A stretch of DNA of 46,105 bases from assembly GCA_017860345.1 (NCBI GenBank), contig JAFNAV010000003.1, forward strand, positions 1 to 46,105, given 5' to 3'. Every line of letters starts with the position of its first letter. The stretch's first letter is position 1. Made by a program: the position numbers and the translations under genes. The DNA is from Bacteroidota bacterium. Its GTDB lineage: Bacteria; Bacteroidota; Bacteroidia; Bacteroidales; Paludibacteraceae. The notes under the pieces were generated by a model. The model searched no databases, was not told the origin of the DNA, and saw only the letters and a list, made by a program, of their open reading frames with translations. This document shows positions 16,619 through 25,318 of this stretch, one piece after another.

Positions 16619-17938
16619 CTATTTTTTCATCACCCAGGTATCTTTAAATCCGCCACCCTGCGATGAGTTTACTACAAAAGAGGTAGGATTCCGCGTATAT
16701 CTGGTCAGGCCGCTGCGCCACACGTGAGTTTCGGCCTCGCTAACCACAAACGCCCGCAGGTCCGATTTGCGATACACTTTTTCTTCGCCCTCCATTATTT
16801 CAAGGTCGATAAAGTCAATCACTTCCTGTGCTATCCAGCGTCGCGAGTCGGTTTCAATCAGGTTGCGTATATTGTCTAACTGGTTCTGATCCATGTCTTT
16901 GCCAAACATTACCCCATAACCGCCGGCTTCGGCCACATCTTTAATTACAAGAGTTTTCAGGTTGTCCAACACAAACCTTTTATCTTCCTCAAAATAGGGA
17001 AGATAAGTAGGCGCATTTTTTAAAATGGCTTTTTCTCCTAAATAGAACTCCACCATCTTAGGCACAAAATAGTAGATTCCCTTATCGTCGGCCACACCAT
17101 TGCCCAAAGCATTCATAATGGCTACATGTCCTTTGGCATATGCCCGCATCAGGTTGGGTACTCCAAGCAACGACGTGCTCTCAAAAGCAAGTGGGTCCAG
17201 ATACTCGTCGGAAATACGGCGGTAAATAACTCCAACCCGTTCTTTTTTATCAAAAAGCCCTTTGTAATAAACCATGTCATTTTCCACAATGAGGTCGTCG
17301 GCGTAAGCCAGTAGCACACCGGCTTTTTCGGCCAGATACGAATGCTCAAAATAAGCAGAGTTATATCTTCCGGGAGTAAGAATTACCTCTAAGCCATTGT
17401 CAACGTTCACGTAATCCATTGCTTTTCTGATTAGCGATGAATAGTTTCTGTTGTCGTAAACTTTATTGTTCGAAAACGTTTCGGGCGACGCTTTACGCGT
17501 TATGTCGCGGGCTATCATTGGGTACGAAGCGCCCGATGGTATACGCAGGTTATCTTCAAGTACATACCATGTGCCGTCTTTGGCCTGCACCAGATCAATG
17601 CCTGATATGTGCGAAAAAATTCCCTTAGGAGGGGTAATACCTTCGCATTGCGCCAGATAGCCTTTGGAGGAGTATATAAACTCTTCGGGGATAATGCCTT
17701 CTTTTACAATACGTTTCTCATTATAAATGTCTTCAAGGAAAAGATTCAGAGCATTTACACGCTGTATAAGTCCGGCTTCAATTTCGGCCCAGTCGCTGTT
17801 AGTAATAATCCGGGGGATGGGGTCGAAGGGGAAAATTTGCTCATTAAAAACCCCGTTTTTATAAATGCCGAAGCGTACTCCGAATCGCTCCATCCAGCGG
17901 TTGACTGTATCTTTTTGTTTGATAAGTAAGCTATACAT
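16619..17938 (-). CDS. Circularly permuted type 2 ATP-grasp protein (COG2308)
   Basis: A 439-residue protein of the circularly permuted ATP-grasp family. Visible family segments are FPFDPIPRII near the N-terminus, LEDNLRIPSGASYPMIARDI, ILTPGRYNSAYFEHSYLAEKAGV, VGVIYRRISDEYLDPLAFESTS (cut here into its parts: VGVIYRRISD, EYLDP), NALGNGVADDKGIY, and LVIKDVAEAGGYGVMFG. The fold ligates a carboxylate to an amine using ATP via an acyl phosphate. It is the first gene of a five-gene minus-strand unit with alpha-E, transglutaminase and two M14 proteins, 135 bases ahead of alpha-E. A consensus promoter at 18031-18063 gives a leader of about 85 bases. The substrate is unknown, and a peptide or gamma-glutamyl-like amide is inferred from the neighbours. 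Confidence 0.88.
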   Translation of the reverse strand: MYSLLIKQKDTVNRWMERFGVRFGIYKNGVFNEQIFPFDPIPRIITNSDWAEIEAGLIQRVNALNLFLEDIYNEKRIVKEGIIPEEFIYSSKGYLAQCEGITPPKGIFSHISGIDLVQAKDGTWYVLEDNLRIPSGASYPMIARDITRKASPETFSNNKVYDNRNYSSLIRKAMDYVNVDNGLEVILTPGRYNSAYFEHSYLAEKAGVLLAYADDLIVENDMVYYKGLFDKKERVGVIYRRISDEYLDPLAFESTSLLGVPNLMRAYAKGHVAIMNALGNGVADDKGIYYFVPKMVEFYLGEKAILKNAPTYLPYFEEDKRFVLDNLKTLVIKDVAEAGGYGVMFGKDMDQNQLDNIRNLIETDSRRWIAQEVIDFIDLEIMEGEEKVYRKSDLRAFVVSEAETHVWRSGLTRYTRNPTSFVVNSSQGGGFKDTWVMKK

Positions 17939-18030
17939 AGTTATCGTGTTTTTTAGTCATACTGTAATATATATGCAATAATTTTAGCGTATTTGTATAG
18001 CAATAGCTGTTTTATTATGACATAATAATG

Positions 18031-18063
18031 CAAATATATATAAATATATTTCAAAAAGACAAA
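18031..18063 (-). promoter_or_regulatory. Promoter of the ATP-grasp/alpha-E/transglutaminase/M14 operon
   Basis: On the minus strand TTTG (18060-18063) precedes TATATTTG (18031-18038) by 21 bases, a good Bacteroidota promoter. It would give an untranslated leader of about 85 bases before 17938. Confidence 0.6.
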
Positions 18064-18345
18064 TATTTTTGATAAAAATAATCTTTTTATTGCTTAAAAG
18101 ATGATTTACGCCATTTTTTGAAATAAGAATGGATGTTTTTGCAATATCAGAGGTGCAAAATCAGCCGTGTGAGCATTTTTCCTTTCTGGATAAATATACA
18201 TTATGGCTTAAAAACTGCATAAAAAGAGCTGGGAATATCCAGCGGGCATTTGACTAATTGCTCGAAAACGGGTTTTAAAGAGCAAACAGAGAAGCTTTAA
18301 GTGGTTAAAAAATCTCAAATTGCATAACAGGCTAAATTTTTATTG
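18064..18345. other. Divergent spacer between the ATP-grasp operon and radC
   Basis: No coding region is seen. The stretch is A/T-rich. TTGCTC near 18257 and GAGCAA near 18279 form a loose inverted repeat of unknown meaning. Confidence 0.35.
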
Positions 18346-18353
18346 TATATTTG
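18346..18353 (+). promoter_or_regulatory. -7 box overlapping the radC start region
   Basis: TATATTTG is an exact TANNTTTG match and ends four bases before the radC ATG at 18358. A TTGC word at 18320-18323 lies 22 bases upstream. Transcription would begin at or next to the start codon. Confidence 0.5.
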
Positions 18354-18357
18354 AAAC

Positions 18358-19059
18358 ATGAAAACCGAAGACAAACGCTTAACTATACGTGAATGGTCGG
18401 AGGATGATCGTCCACGTGAAAAAATGGCTAAAAAGGGGGCTCAAAGCCTCTCGGATGCCGAACTGCTTGCTATACTGATAGGCTCTGGAAACAGGGACGA
18501 ATCGGCTGTAGAATTATCTCGTCGCATTATGCGCGAATGTAAAGACAATATTAATGAATTAGCCCGTTTATCAATAGCCGATTTGTGTAAACGTTTCAAG
18601 GGAATAGGCGAAGCTAAGGCCATTACCATCATGGCTGCTCTTGAGTTGGGTAAGCGGCGAAAAACCAGCGAGGTGCTTGAGCGAAAGGTCATTAAATCCA
18701 GCGCAGATTTTTTTGCCCTGTTTGAACCCTTGCTTATCGACTTGGTTCACGAAGAGTTTTGGGTGGCCCTGCTCGATGGAGGCAATAAGGTGTTAGAGAC
18801 CCGCAGACTTACCCAGGGCGGCATGCAGCAAACTATTGTGGATATACCGATGTTATTAAAACTATCGCTCGAAAAGTCGGCGCTGGCTGTGGCGGTAGCT
18901 CATAATCATCCATCGGGACGCAATGAGCCCAGCCGTGAAGACGAGACCATTACCCGCCGCATTAAGCAGGGTTGCGATGCTGTTGGTATCCGTTTTTTGG
19001 ATCATATCATCATTGCCCGTGGCAGGTATTATAGCTTTGCCGACGAGGGTCGACTCTGA
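18358..19059 (+). CDS. radC: RadC family JAB/MPN domain protein
   Basis: A 233-residue RadC protein. The N-terminal third has a helix-hairpin-helix-like segment (RFKGIGEAKAITIMAALELGKR, residues 79-100, taken in parts). The C-terminal part is a JAB1/MPN metalloprotease-like domain with the metal motif His182-x-His184-P-S and Asp195 (AHNHPSGRNEPSREDE). It was historically linked to DNA repair, but the true activity is unsettled. The start MKTEDKRLTIREW is supported by the family's usual opening L-x-I-x-E-W. A -7 promoter box lies only four bases upstream, so the mRNA may be leaderless. It is followed by an ABC exporter pair on the same strand. Confidence 0.92.
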   Translation: MKTEDKRLTIREWSEDDRPREKMAKKGAQSLSDAELLAILIGSGNRDESAVELSRRIMRECKDNINELARLSIADLCKRFKGIGEAKAITIMAALELGKRRKTSEVLERKVIKSSADFFALFEPLLIDLVHEEFWVALLDGGNKVLETRRLTQGGMQQTIVDIPMLLKLSLEKSALAVAVAHNHPSGRNEPSREDETITRRIKQGCDAVGIRFLDHIIIARGRYYSFADEGRL

Positions 19060-19136
19060 AAATGCTAAATCTTTTTTGCATTCAAAAAAACGACATTCTT
19101 TTTGAAATATAACTTAATCAACCTACAAAAAAATAA

Positions 19137-20039
19137 ATGATACTTGAAGTAGAAAATGTAGTAAAACAATTTGCCGGTCATCGTGCTCTTGACGGAGTAA
19201 GTCTGCAGGTGCCCGAAAACTCGGTATACGGACTGCTGGGGCCAAATGGTGCCGGTAAAACCACCCTGATACGAATAATCAACTGTATAACTGCACCCGA
19301 CAGCGGCGAAGTACGCCTGAACGGTAGGCGCATGACTCCTGAAGATGTAAGCCATATCGGGTATTTGCCCGAGGAACGCGGGCTGTACAAAAAAATGAAG
19401 ATTGGTGAGCAGGCGCTTTATTTGGCACAGCTAAAAGGCATGAGTAAAAATGATGCTCTTAAAGCCCTGAAATACTGGTTCGAGAAATTTGAAATACAAG
19501 CCTGGTGGGACAAAAAAGTGGAAGAACTTTCCAAAGGTATGGCTCAGAAAGTGCAGTTTATTACCACCATATTGCACAATCCTAAGTTGTTGATTTTCGA
19601 CGAGCCGTTTAGCGGATTCGACCCCGTGAATGCCGAACTGCTTAAGCGCGAAATACTGGAATTGCGCGATAAAGGTGCTACCATAATATTTTCGACACAT
19701 AACATGGGTACTGTGGAAGATTTGTGTGAGAATATCTCGTTGGTCAACCGTTCCAAAGTGGTTTTGCAGGGCAATGTGGCGCAGATCCGGGCCAACCATG
19801 CCACCGATACCTATCTGATAAAAACCGATGTTAAGCTTCGGGTTGATGGATTTGAATTGGTGAGCGAACAGCATAAAAGCGGTTTTTTTGAAAGCACCAT
19901 TAAAAAACAGATGCAGGATACCAATAATACGCTGTTGCAAAGATTGATGACACAAACCGAAATTCATTCTTTTCAGGAGATATTGCCAAGTATGAATGAT
20001 ATTTTTATACGCACGGTAAATGAAGTTCCTGATTTATAA
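19137..20039 (+). CDS. ABC transporter ATP-binding protein (NatA-like)
   Basis: A 300-residue ABC ATPase: Walker A GPNGAGKTT at 35-43, signature VEELSKGMAQKVQF, Walker B LLIFDEPFSGFDP, and the switch His in STHNMGT. Residues from about 215 form the extra C-terminal domain (DUF4162-like) typical of ATPases serving ABC-2 exporters such as sodium-exporting NatA. It pairs with the permease gene that starts 60 bases downstream. The two should form an exporter, with substrate (ions, drugs or lipid) undefined. The start ATG lies just after an A-rich leader. Confidence 0.88.
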   Translation: MILEVENVVKQFAGHRALDGVSLQVPENSVYGLLGPNGAGKTTLIRIINCITAPDSGEVRLNGRRMTPEDVSHIGYLPEERGLYKKMKIGEQALYLAQLKGMSKNDALKALKYWFEKFEIQAWWDKKVEELSKGMAQKVQFITTILHNPKLLIFDEPFSGFDPVNAELLKREILELRDKGATIIFSTHNMGTVEDLCENISLVNRSKVVLQGNVAQIRANHATDTYLIKTDVKLRVDGFELVSEQHKSGFFESTIKKQMQDTNNTLLQRLMTQTEIHSFQEILPSMNDIFIRTVNEVPDL

Positions 20040-20099
20040 TGTATAAAAATATCTTCTGAAATTTTTTTAAACAGTTTCCAATTTCTTAACAGTCAATCT

Positions 20100-21425
20100 A
20101 TGTCAAAAATAAACTTGATAATAAAGCGGGAGTATACCACCCGCGTCATGAAGAAATCGTTTATACTGCTTACCTTCCTCACCCCGTTACTTATGGTGGG
20201 TATGGTAAGTCTGATTGTATATCTGGGTAGTATCAAAGACGATAAGGTGAAAAAAATCGTTGTGGTAGACCGCACCGGAATGTACAAAAATGTGCTCAAA
20301 AGCAATGAATCATATAACTTTCAGTTTGCCGATGCTACGGTGGACGAGATGAAAAAGCAAAACGATGACGGCAATGAGTTTGTGGCTTTGTTGTATATCA
20401 GTCGCGACTTAAGTGTGGACTCAACCGCTGCGGTGATGTATTCGGACAAGCAGGTGAATATGGAGCTAAAGACCTATGTGTCGGGCATGCTCAACAAATA
20501 TATCGAAGAGCAAAAATTAGCGGCCTACAATATTCCTAACCTGAAGCAAATGGTAGAAAAGTCGCATACTAATATCGACCTGAAAACCATTAAATGGAGC
20601 GAAGACGGAAAAGAAAAGGAAGCTTCGGCCGAATTGGCTCTCGTCATAGGAATGATTACTGCATTTGTTATTTATATGTTTATCGTAATTTACGGAGCTC
20701 AGGTAATGAGTGGCGTGGTGCAGGAAAAAACAAACCGTATTGTAGAGGTGATAATCTCCTCGGTAAAGCCTTTTGAGCTGATGATGGGGAAAATTATCGG
20801 TATAGCACTGGTAGGACTTACACAGTTTTTTATGTGGGTATTGCTTACGGGTGGCATATTGCTGGGAGTTTCTACGGCTTTTGCCAAAAATATCGACGTA
20901 AGTTCCATACAAAAGATGCAGCAGGCCGGACAGATGGGCATGCAAAGCGTGCCTGCCGACCAGCTTAACGGCAAGATGCAGGAAGTATTGATGGCCGTTA
21001 ACGGATTGGATTTTGTGCAAATACTGGTTATGTTTGTTATTTATTTTCTGGGAGGATATCTGCTTTACGCATCGCTTTTTGCCGCAATTGGCTCGGCGGT
21101 AGATAACGAAACCGACACGCAGCAGTTCTCGATGCCCATCATGTTGCCCATTATTTTTGCAATTTATGCTGGTATCTTCAGTGCCGAAAATCCTGACGGC
21201 CCGTTGGCATTCTGGTGTTCCATGATACCGTTTACTTCGCCTATTGTGATGATGGTTCGTTTGCCGTTCGATGTTCCGTTCTGGCAGATTGCACTTTCGG
21301 TGGGAATACTCGTTTTGTCGTTTGTAGGCACTACCTGGATGGCCGGAAAGATATACCGAACCGGTATTCTGATGTATGGCAAAAAAGTAACCTGGAAAGA
21401 AATGTGGAAATGGCTCAGGTATTAG
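20100..21425 (+). CDS. ABC-2 type transporter permease (NatB-like)
   Basis: A 441-residue inner-membrane subunit. The layout is the NatB/YhaP type: one N-terminal transmembrane helix (residues about 20-44, FILLTFLTPLLMVGMVSLIV), a large extracytoplasmic region to about 175, and then about five further helices in the C-terminal half, including FVIYMFIVIYGAQVMSG with the conserved VVQEKTNRIVEVI turn and later FVQILVMFVIYFLGGYLLY. It works with the ATPase immediately upstream and a terminator follows closely. The exported substrate is not predictable. Confidence 0.88.
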   Translation: MSKINLIIKREYTTRVMKKSFILLTFLTPLLMVGMVSLIVYLGSIKDDKVKKIVVVDRTGMYKNVLKSNESYNFQFADATVDEMKKQNDDGNEFVALLYISRDLSVDSTAAVMYSDKQVNMELKTYVSGMLNKYIEEQKLAAYNIPNLKQMVEKSHTNIDLKTIKWSEDGKEKEASAELALVIGMITAFVIYMFIVIYGAQVMSGVVQEKTNRIVEVIISSVKPFELMMGKIIGIALVGLTQFFMWVLLTGGILLGVSTAFAKNIDVSSIQKMQQAGQMGMQSVPADQLNGKMQEVLMAVNGLDFVQILVMFVIYFLGGYLLYASLFAAIGSAVDNETDTQQFSMPIMLPIIFAIYAGIFSAENPDGPLAFWCSMIPFTSPIVMMVRLPFDVPFWQIALSVGILVLSFVGTTWMAGKIYRTGILMYGKKVTWKEMWKWLRY

Positions 21426-21441
21426 CGTAATTAAGGACTGG

Positions 21442-21485
21442 CTGGGTGAGAAGCTTTGTGCTGCTCACTCAGTTTTCTTTTTTTT
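21442..21485 (+). terminator. Intrinsic terminator after the ABC exporter operon
   Basis: CTGGGTGAG (21442-21450) pairs with CTCACTCAG (21464-21472) in a 9-bp stem with one G-U pair, followed by TTTTCTTTTTTTTT. It lies 17 bases past the permease stop. Confidence 0.85.
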
Positions 21486-21511
21486 GAGAAGAAACATCCA
21501 TAAAACGATTA

Positions 21512-21529
21512 TCCCGATAGCTATCGGGA
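21512..21529. repeat. Short palindromic repeat (REP-like)
   Basis: A perfect 18-bp palindrome TCCCGATAGCTATCGGGA between a terminator and the next gene. Related forms occur at 3069-3086, 22136-22153, 40653-40671 and 40890-40911. Confidence 0.7.
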
Positions 21530-21597
21530 GTAGTATAATTTAAAAGCCATGTCTATTTGCGAGTTCCATGCGATAACTAATTAAAAAAAACGAACGC

Positions 21598-22083
21598 ATG
21601 AAAATTGAAAAAACAAATGCCGCCCGTCTGCTCGATAAGGCAAAAGTTGCGTATGAGCTTATCGCTTACGAAGTAGATGAAAGCGACCTGAGCGCAATAC
21701 ATGTAGCAGAGCAATTGGCCGAGCCGGTTGAGCAGGTGTTTAAAACACTTGTACTCAAAGGCGATAAGAGCGGCTATTTCGTTTGTATCATTCCCGGTGC
21801 CGACGAGCTTGACCTGAAGTTGGCCGCTAAAGTCTCCGGGAATAAAAGTTGCGATATGATTCCGATGAAAGATTTGTTGTCGGTAACCGGATATATCCGG
21901 GGTGCTTGTTCGCCTATAGCCATGAAAAAGCATTTCCCTGCCTTTATACATGAAACCTGCTTGCATTACCCCAAAATTTACGTAAGCGCAGGTAAGCGTG
22001 GCTTGCAGATTTTTCTGAATCCTGCTGATCTGATAAAGGTAATAAATGCCGGAGTTAAAGCATTAATCACCATCGCAGACTAA
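21598..22083 (+). CDS. ybaK: Cys-tRNA(Pro)/Cys-tRNA(Cys) deacylase, YbaK/EbsC type
   Basis: A 161-residue single-domain trans-editing enzyme of the YbaK family, which hydrolyses Cys-tRNA(Pro) made in error by prolyl-tRNA synthetase. Seen: Lys49 in VFKTLVLKG, the lysine that defines the YbaK active site, and the family motif GYIRGACSPIAMKK near residues 99-112. The length is standard. It is monocistronic, preceded by a REP-like palindrome and followed by a dispersed repeat. Nothing looks damaged. Confidence 0.92.
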   Translation: MKIEKTNAARLLDKAKVAYELIAYEVDESDLSAIHVAEQLAEPVEQVFKTLVLKGDKSGYFVCIIPGADELDLKLAAKVSGNKSCDMIPMKDLLSVTGYIRGACSPIAMKKHFPAFIHETCLHYPKIYVSAGKRGLQIFLNPADLIKVINAGVKALITIAD

Positions 22084-22118
22084 AAAATGCCGGTTCTTTT
22101 TTGAAAAATTTTAATCGG

Positions 22119-22229
22119 GTTTATATGGGTTAAACCCCGATAGTTATCAGGATTGTAAGCCCAATATTGATGTTTTAGTATCAATAACTATGTATTACTG
22201 TGTGTCTTATACAATTAATTGAAATAATG
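22119..22229. repeat. Dispersed repeat copy B (111 bp), related to 3053-3193
   Basis: It shows the same order of blocks as the stretch at 3053-3193 and lacks the roughly 36-base insert there. It ends 21 bases before the LD-carboxypeptidase ATG, so it occupies most of the spacer between two genes. Its hairpin TTGATGTTTTAGTATCAA keeps pairing through two G-U wobbles. Confidence 0.75.
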
Positions 22230-22250
22230 TCGAATATTTAAAATATCACT

Positions 22251-23150
22251 ATGTATCCACCATTACTTCGTCAGGGCGACCAAATCAGAATCATTTCTCC
22301 TTCAGGAGTAATTGATCCTGTGTATATTGATGGTGCCTCCAGCGTATTGTCATCCTGGGGTTTAGCCGTTACCGAAGGGCAGTTTGCCCGGGAAGCATAC
22401 GGGCGATTTGCCGGCACCCGAGAGCAGCGCATCGCCGACTTGCAGCAAGCCATTACCGATCCGCAGGTAAAAGCCATTTTGTGCAGCAGAGGGGGATATG
22501 GCGTGGCTCAGATTATCGATGCCATAAATTTTGATGCCTTAAAATCAAATCCCAAATGGCTTATCGGGTTTAGCGATATTACCATACTTCATAATGCGTT
22601 TACAAATCTGGGCATTGCGTCGGTTCATGCCATTATGGCCAAGCATCTTACTGAACTTCCTGTGGGTTCGGAACAGCTATTGCGCTTACAAAGCATTGTT
22701 GCCGGTAAATTTCCCGAATATGCTATTTCAGAAGATCCGCTCAATAGGGCAGGAGAAGCCCGGGGAAAGCTTATCGGAGGTAATCTTTCGGTGTTGGTAG
22801 GGCTGAGAGGCACTCGGTTTGACTTGCCTTACGAAAACAATATCCTGTTTATTGAAGATGTAGCTGAAAAACCGTATCACATTGACCGTATGATGCAAAA
22901 CCTGAGATTAGGAGGTGTTTTAGAGAAAATTTCTGGACTTGTAGTGGGTCAGTTTTCCGATTGCGAGGAAGATCCTCAGATGCACCTTACTGTATCTGAG
23001 ATTATAGCTCAGGCTGTGGCAGAGTACAATTATCCGGTGTGTTTTAATTTTCCTGCCGGCCATGTCGATTACAACCTGCCACTTGTTTTGGGCGAAAATG
23101 TTTATCTAAAAGTTGATACTCATATGGCAAAATTATTTTTTGAAAATTAA
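22251..23150 (+). CDS. LD-carboxypeptidase (peptidase family S66)
   Basis: A 299-residue serine peptidase of family S66, whose members trim the terminal D-residue from tetrapeptide stems during peptidoglycan recycling in the cytoplasm. The catalytic triad can be read off: nucleophile Ser108 in IGFSDIT, Glu202 in LFIEDVAEKPYHIDRM, and His271 in NFPAGHVDYNLPL. The preceding CSRGGYG turn (78-84) is also conserved. Length and spacing of the triad agree with known LdcA enzymes. No signal peptide is seen. Its leader is formed by a copy of a dispersed repeat. The cell-wall theme continues in the next gene, a LysM/NlpC hydrolase. Confidence 0.92.
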   Translation: MYPPLLRQGDQIRIISPSGVIDPVYIDGASSVLSSWGLAVTEGQFAREAYGRFAGTREQRIADLQQAITDPQVKAILCSRGGYGVAQIIDAINFDALKSNPKWLIGFSDITILHNAFTNLGIASVHAIMAKHLTELPVGSEQLLRLQSIVAGKFPEYAISEDPLNRAGEARGKLIGGNLSVLVGLRGTRFDLPYENNILFIEDVAEKPYHIDRMMQNLRLGGVLEKISGLVVGQFSDCEEDPQMHLTVSEIIAQAVAEYNYPVCFNFPAGHVDYNLPLVLGENVYLKVDTHMAKLFFEN

Positions 23151-23210
23151 GGTTTTCGATATATTTTATTAAAAAGAAAAAAAACATACGGGATTATTCA
23201 TTGAAAATCT

Positions 23211-23218
23211 TATCTTTG
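23211..23218 (+). promoter_or_regulatory. -7 box for the LysM/NlpC gene
   Basis: TATCTTTG is an exact TANNTTTG match, 33 bases before the ATG at 23252. No clear TTTG element is seen at the usual distance upstream. Confidence 0.5.
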
Positions 23219-23251
23219 CAATAGCTTAACTATCAGATACATTTTTATATA

Positions 23252-25279
23252 ATGCTAAACGGAAAACATATAATCGGATTAAGTTGCGCATTTTTTTCGG
23301 TATTTCAGGCTTTTGCTTTTAAAAATACCGATATGGTTTTTGCATCCGATACGCTCAGAAATGAGACCGGATTTGCACCCCTTGGCGCCATTAGTATTAC
23401 CGATTCTATTATTAACTACGGAAAACTTTTTTTGAATACCCCTTACCGTTATGGTTCAGCAGGAACGGCATCATTTGATTGTTCCGGATTTACATCGCAC
23501 GTATACAAAAACTTTGGATATTTACTCGAACGCTCATCGGCCGATCAGGCTAAGCAATTTCCCACTGTAGATAAAAATCACCTGAAACCCGGTGATTTGG
23601 TGTTCTTCAACGGGCGCCGTCGCAACGGACGGGTGGGGCATGTGGGAATAGTAGTGGCAGCCAAGGAAGATGGCGAGTTCGACTTTATACATGCGTCTGT
23701 CAACGAGGGAGTTACTATATCTAATTCAAAGGCTGATTATTACCTGAAAAGATTTGTTAAGGCTGGGAGAGTAATTAATGCCGATTCTTTTTTTCTGGCT
23801 AATGCTGTTTCAGGATCTAATTTTTATCCGCAACTAAATACTTCGCCTTATACGCAAACGGCCGCACCAGCTGTTCAGGTTAATAATGTTCGCAAGGTAA
23901 TTCCGGCCAAATATCATACTGTCCGCTCTGGCGAAACACTATCGCATATAGCCGAAAAATACAATATATCGGTGGCTCAGCTTAAGCGTAAAAACAAGCT
24001 CAAAAACGAAAATTTGCAAATAAAACAGCGCATCAAAATTAAAGATGAAGAAGTGCTGATGGTAGCCGAGCCAGTAAAACAGGAACTTGCAAATGTAAAG
24101 CCTATAAAGGGTAAAGACCCGCTTGTACAGCAGGATATGCTGACCGATAATGCTAAAAACACATCGACTTACGAACACAAAGTAATGCGGGGTGAAAGCC
24201 TGTATACTATTGCCAAAAAGTACGATATTCCTGTAAAAACACTGGTAGAAATTAACAATATCAATAATGGTAAAATAATTCCCGGTCAGATCCTCAGGTT
24301 AGCATCGTCGTATGCTTACGGCAGTCAGATTGCTGATGATGCCCAACCCGCAGCAAACGATACAAAATCGATTGATGATAATAAAAGTCAGGTATTATCT
24401 CACCGAGTGGCGTCAGGTGAAACGCTAAGTTCTATATCCCGCTTATACGGAATACCGAGCGACGACCTGATGAAAATCAATAAATTGAAAAACAGCAGAA
24501 TTTCAGAAGGACAAGTGCTGCAACTCCGCCCAAATGAACCTGTACTACTGGCTCAGGAACAAAGCGCCAAACAACAAACGGCTGCACAGGTGAAACCCAA
24601 AGAAACAGCTCCTGCTCCCAAACCGCAAGTTGTAAAACAAACTCAGCAAACTCCTGCGGCCGAAACGGTAAAACCCTTGTACAATCCTGACGAAATAACC
24701 AACCACAGTATATCTTCGGGCGAAACGCTGGCTTCCATATCTGCAAAATACGGTATGACTATCGAAGAATTGCAGGCGCTGAACGAAATGAAAGGTAAAA
24801 CCATTTACAGTGGACAAACGCTTAAGGTCAAAAAATTGCCTAAAGCCTTAGCTGCAACCGAAAACAGGTTTTATGAACATAAACCGACGAGCAGCATCAA
24901 AAAAACGCACTATAAAGTACAGCCCGGCGAGTCGTTGTTTATCATTTCGCAAAGATATAATATCAGTATACCTGAACTGAAAATGCTGAACAATATGGAG
25001 TCGGATAATATACAGGCCGGCCAAACAATTTATGTTCCCGATCGCGATATTGCCGTAGTGGAGACTCATGTAAGAGAAACTCCGGAGAACAGCAGGCCTG
25101 CAGCAACCACTATCAACGATGATCCGGCTTCGCTGAAATACCACAAGGTGGGTAACGGCGAAACGCTTACCTCTATTGCCGTGAAATACGGATGCACCAT
25201 TAAGCAGATAAAAAACTGGAACAACATTCAGAGCGACAGGCTCAATGTGGGCGAAACACTAAAAATTCACGCCAGATAG
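23252..25279 (+). CDS. Secreted NlpC/P60 peptidoglycan hydrolase with six LysM repeats
   Basis: A 675-residue envelope protein. Residues 1-22 are a signal peptide. Residues about 50-170 are an NlpC/P60 cysteine peptidase with Cys77 (FDCSGF), His130 (GHVGIVV) and His147 (FIHAS), the expected Cys-His-His triad for cutting peptide stems. Six LysM modules follow, each opening with a G-E-[TS]-L core (RSGETLSHIAEKY, RGESLYTIAKKY, SGETLSSISRLY, SGETLASISAKY, PGESLFIISQRY, NGETLTSIAVKY). They are joined by Gln/Lys/Pro/Thr-rich linkers. LysM modules bind GlcNAc-containing glycan, so the enzyme should be held on the sacculus. Six modules is a high number and the catalytic domain is N-terminal, the reverse of many relatives. 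Confidence 0.92.
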   Translation: MLNGKHIIGLSCAFFSVFQAFAFKNTDMVFASDTLRNETGFAPLGAISITDSIINYGKLFLNTPYRYGSAGTASFDCSGFTSHVYKNFGYLLERSSADQAKQFPTVDKNHLKPGDLVFFNGRRRNGRVGHVGIVVAAKEDGEFDFIHASVNEGVTISNSKADYYLKRFVKAGRVINADSFFLANAVSGSNFYPQLNTSPYTQTAAPAVQVNNVRKVIPAKYHTVRSGETLSHIAEKYNISVAQLKRKNKLKNENLQIKQRIKIKDEEVLMVAEPVKQELANVKPIKGKDPLVQQDMLTDNAKNTSTYEHKVMRGESLYTIAKKYDIPVKTLVEINNINNGKIIPGQILRLASSYAYGSQIADDAQPAANDTKSIDDNKSQVLSHRVASGETLSSISRLYGIPSDDLMKINKLKNSRISEGQVLQLRPNEPVLLAQEQSAKQQTAAQVKPKETAPAPKPQVVKQTQQTPAAETVKPLYNPDEITNHSISSGETLASISAKYGMTIEELQALNEMKGKTIYSGQTLKVKKLPKALAATENRFYEHKPTSSIKKTHYKVQPGESLFIISQRYNISIPELKMLNNMESDNIQAGQTIYVPDRDIAVVETHVRETPENSRPAATTINDDPASLKYHKVGNGETLTSIAVKYGCTIKQIKNWNNIQSDRLNVGETLKIHAR

Positions 25280-25318
25280 TTCTGTCGGGTTAATTTGCTG
25301 AAAAAGACTTATCTCGTA

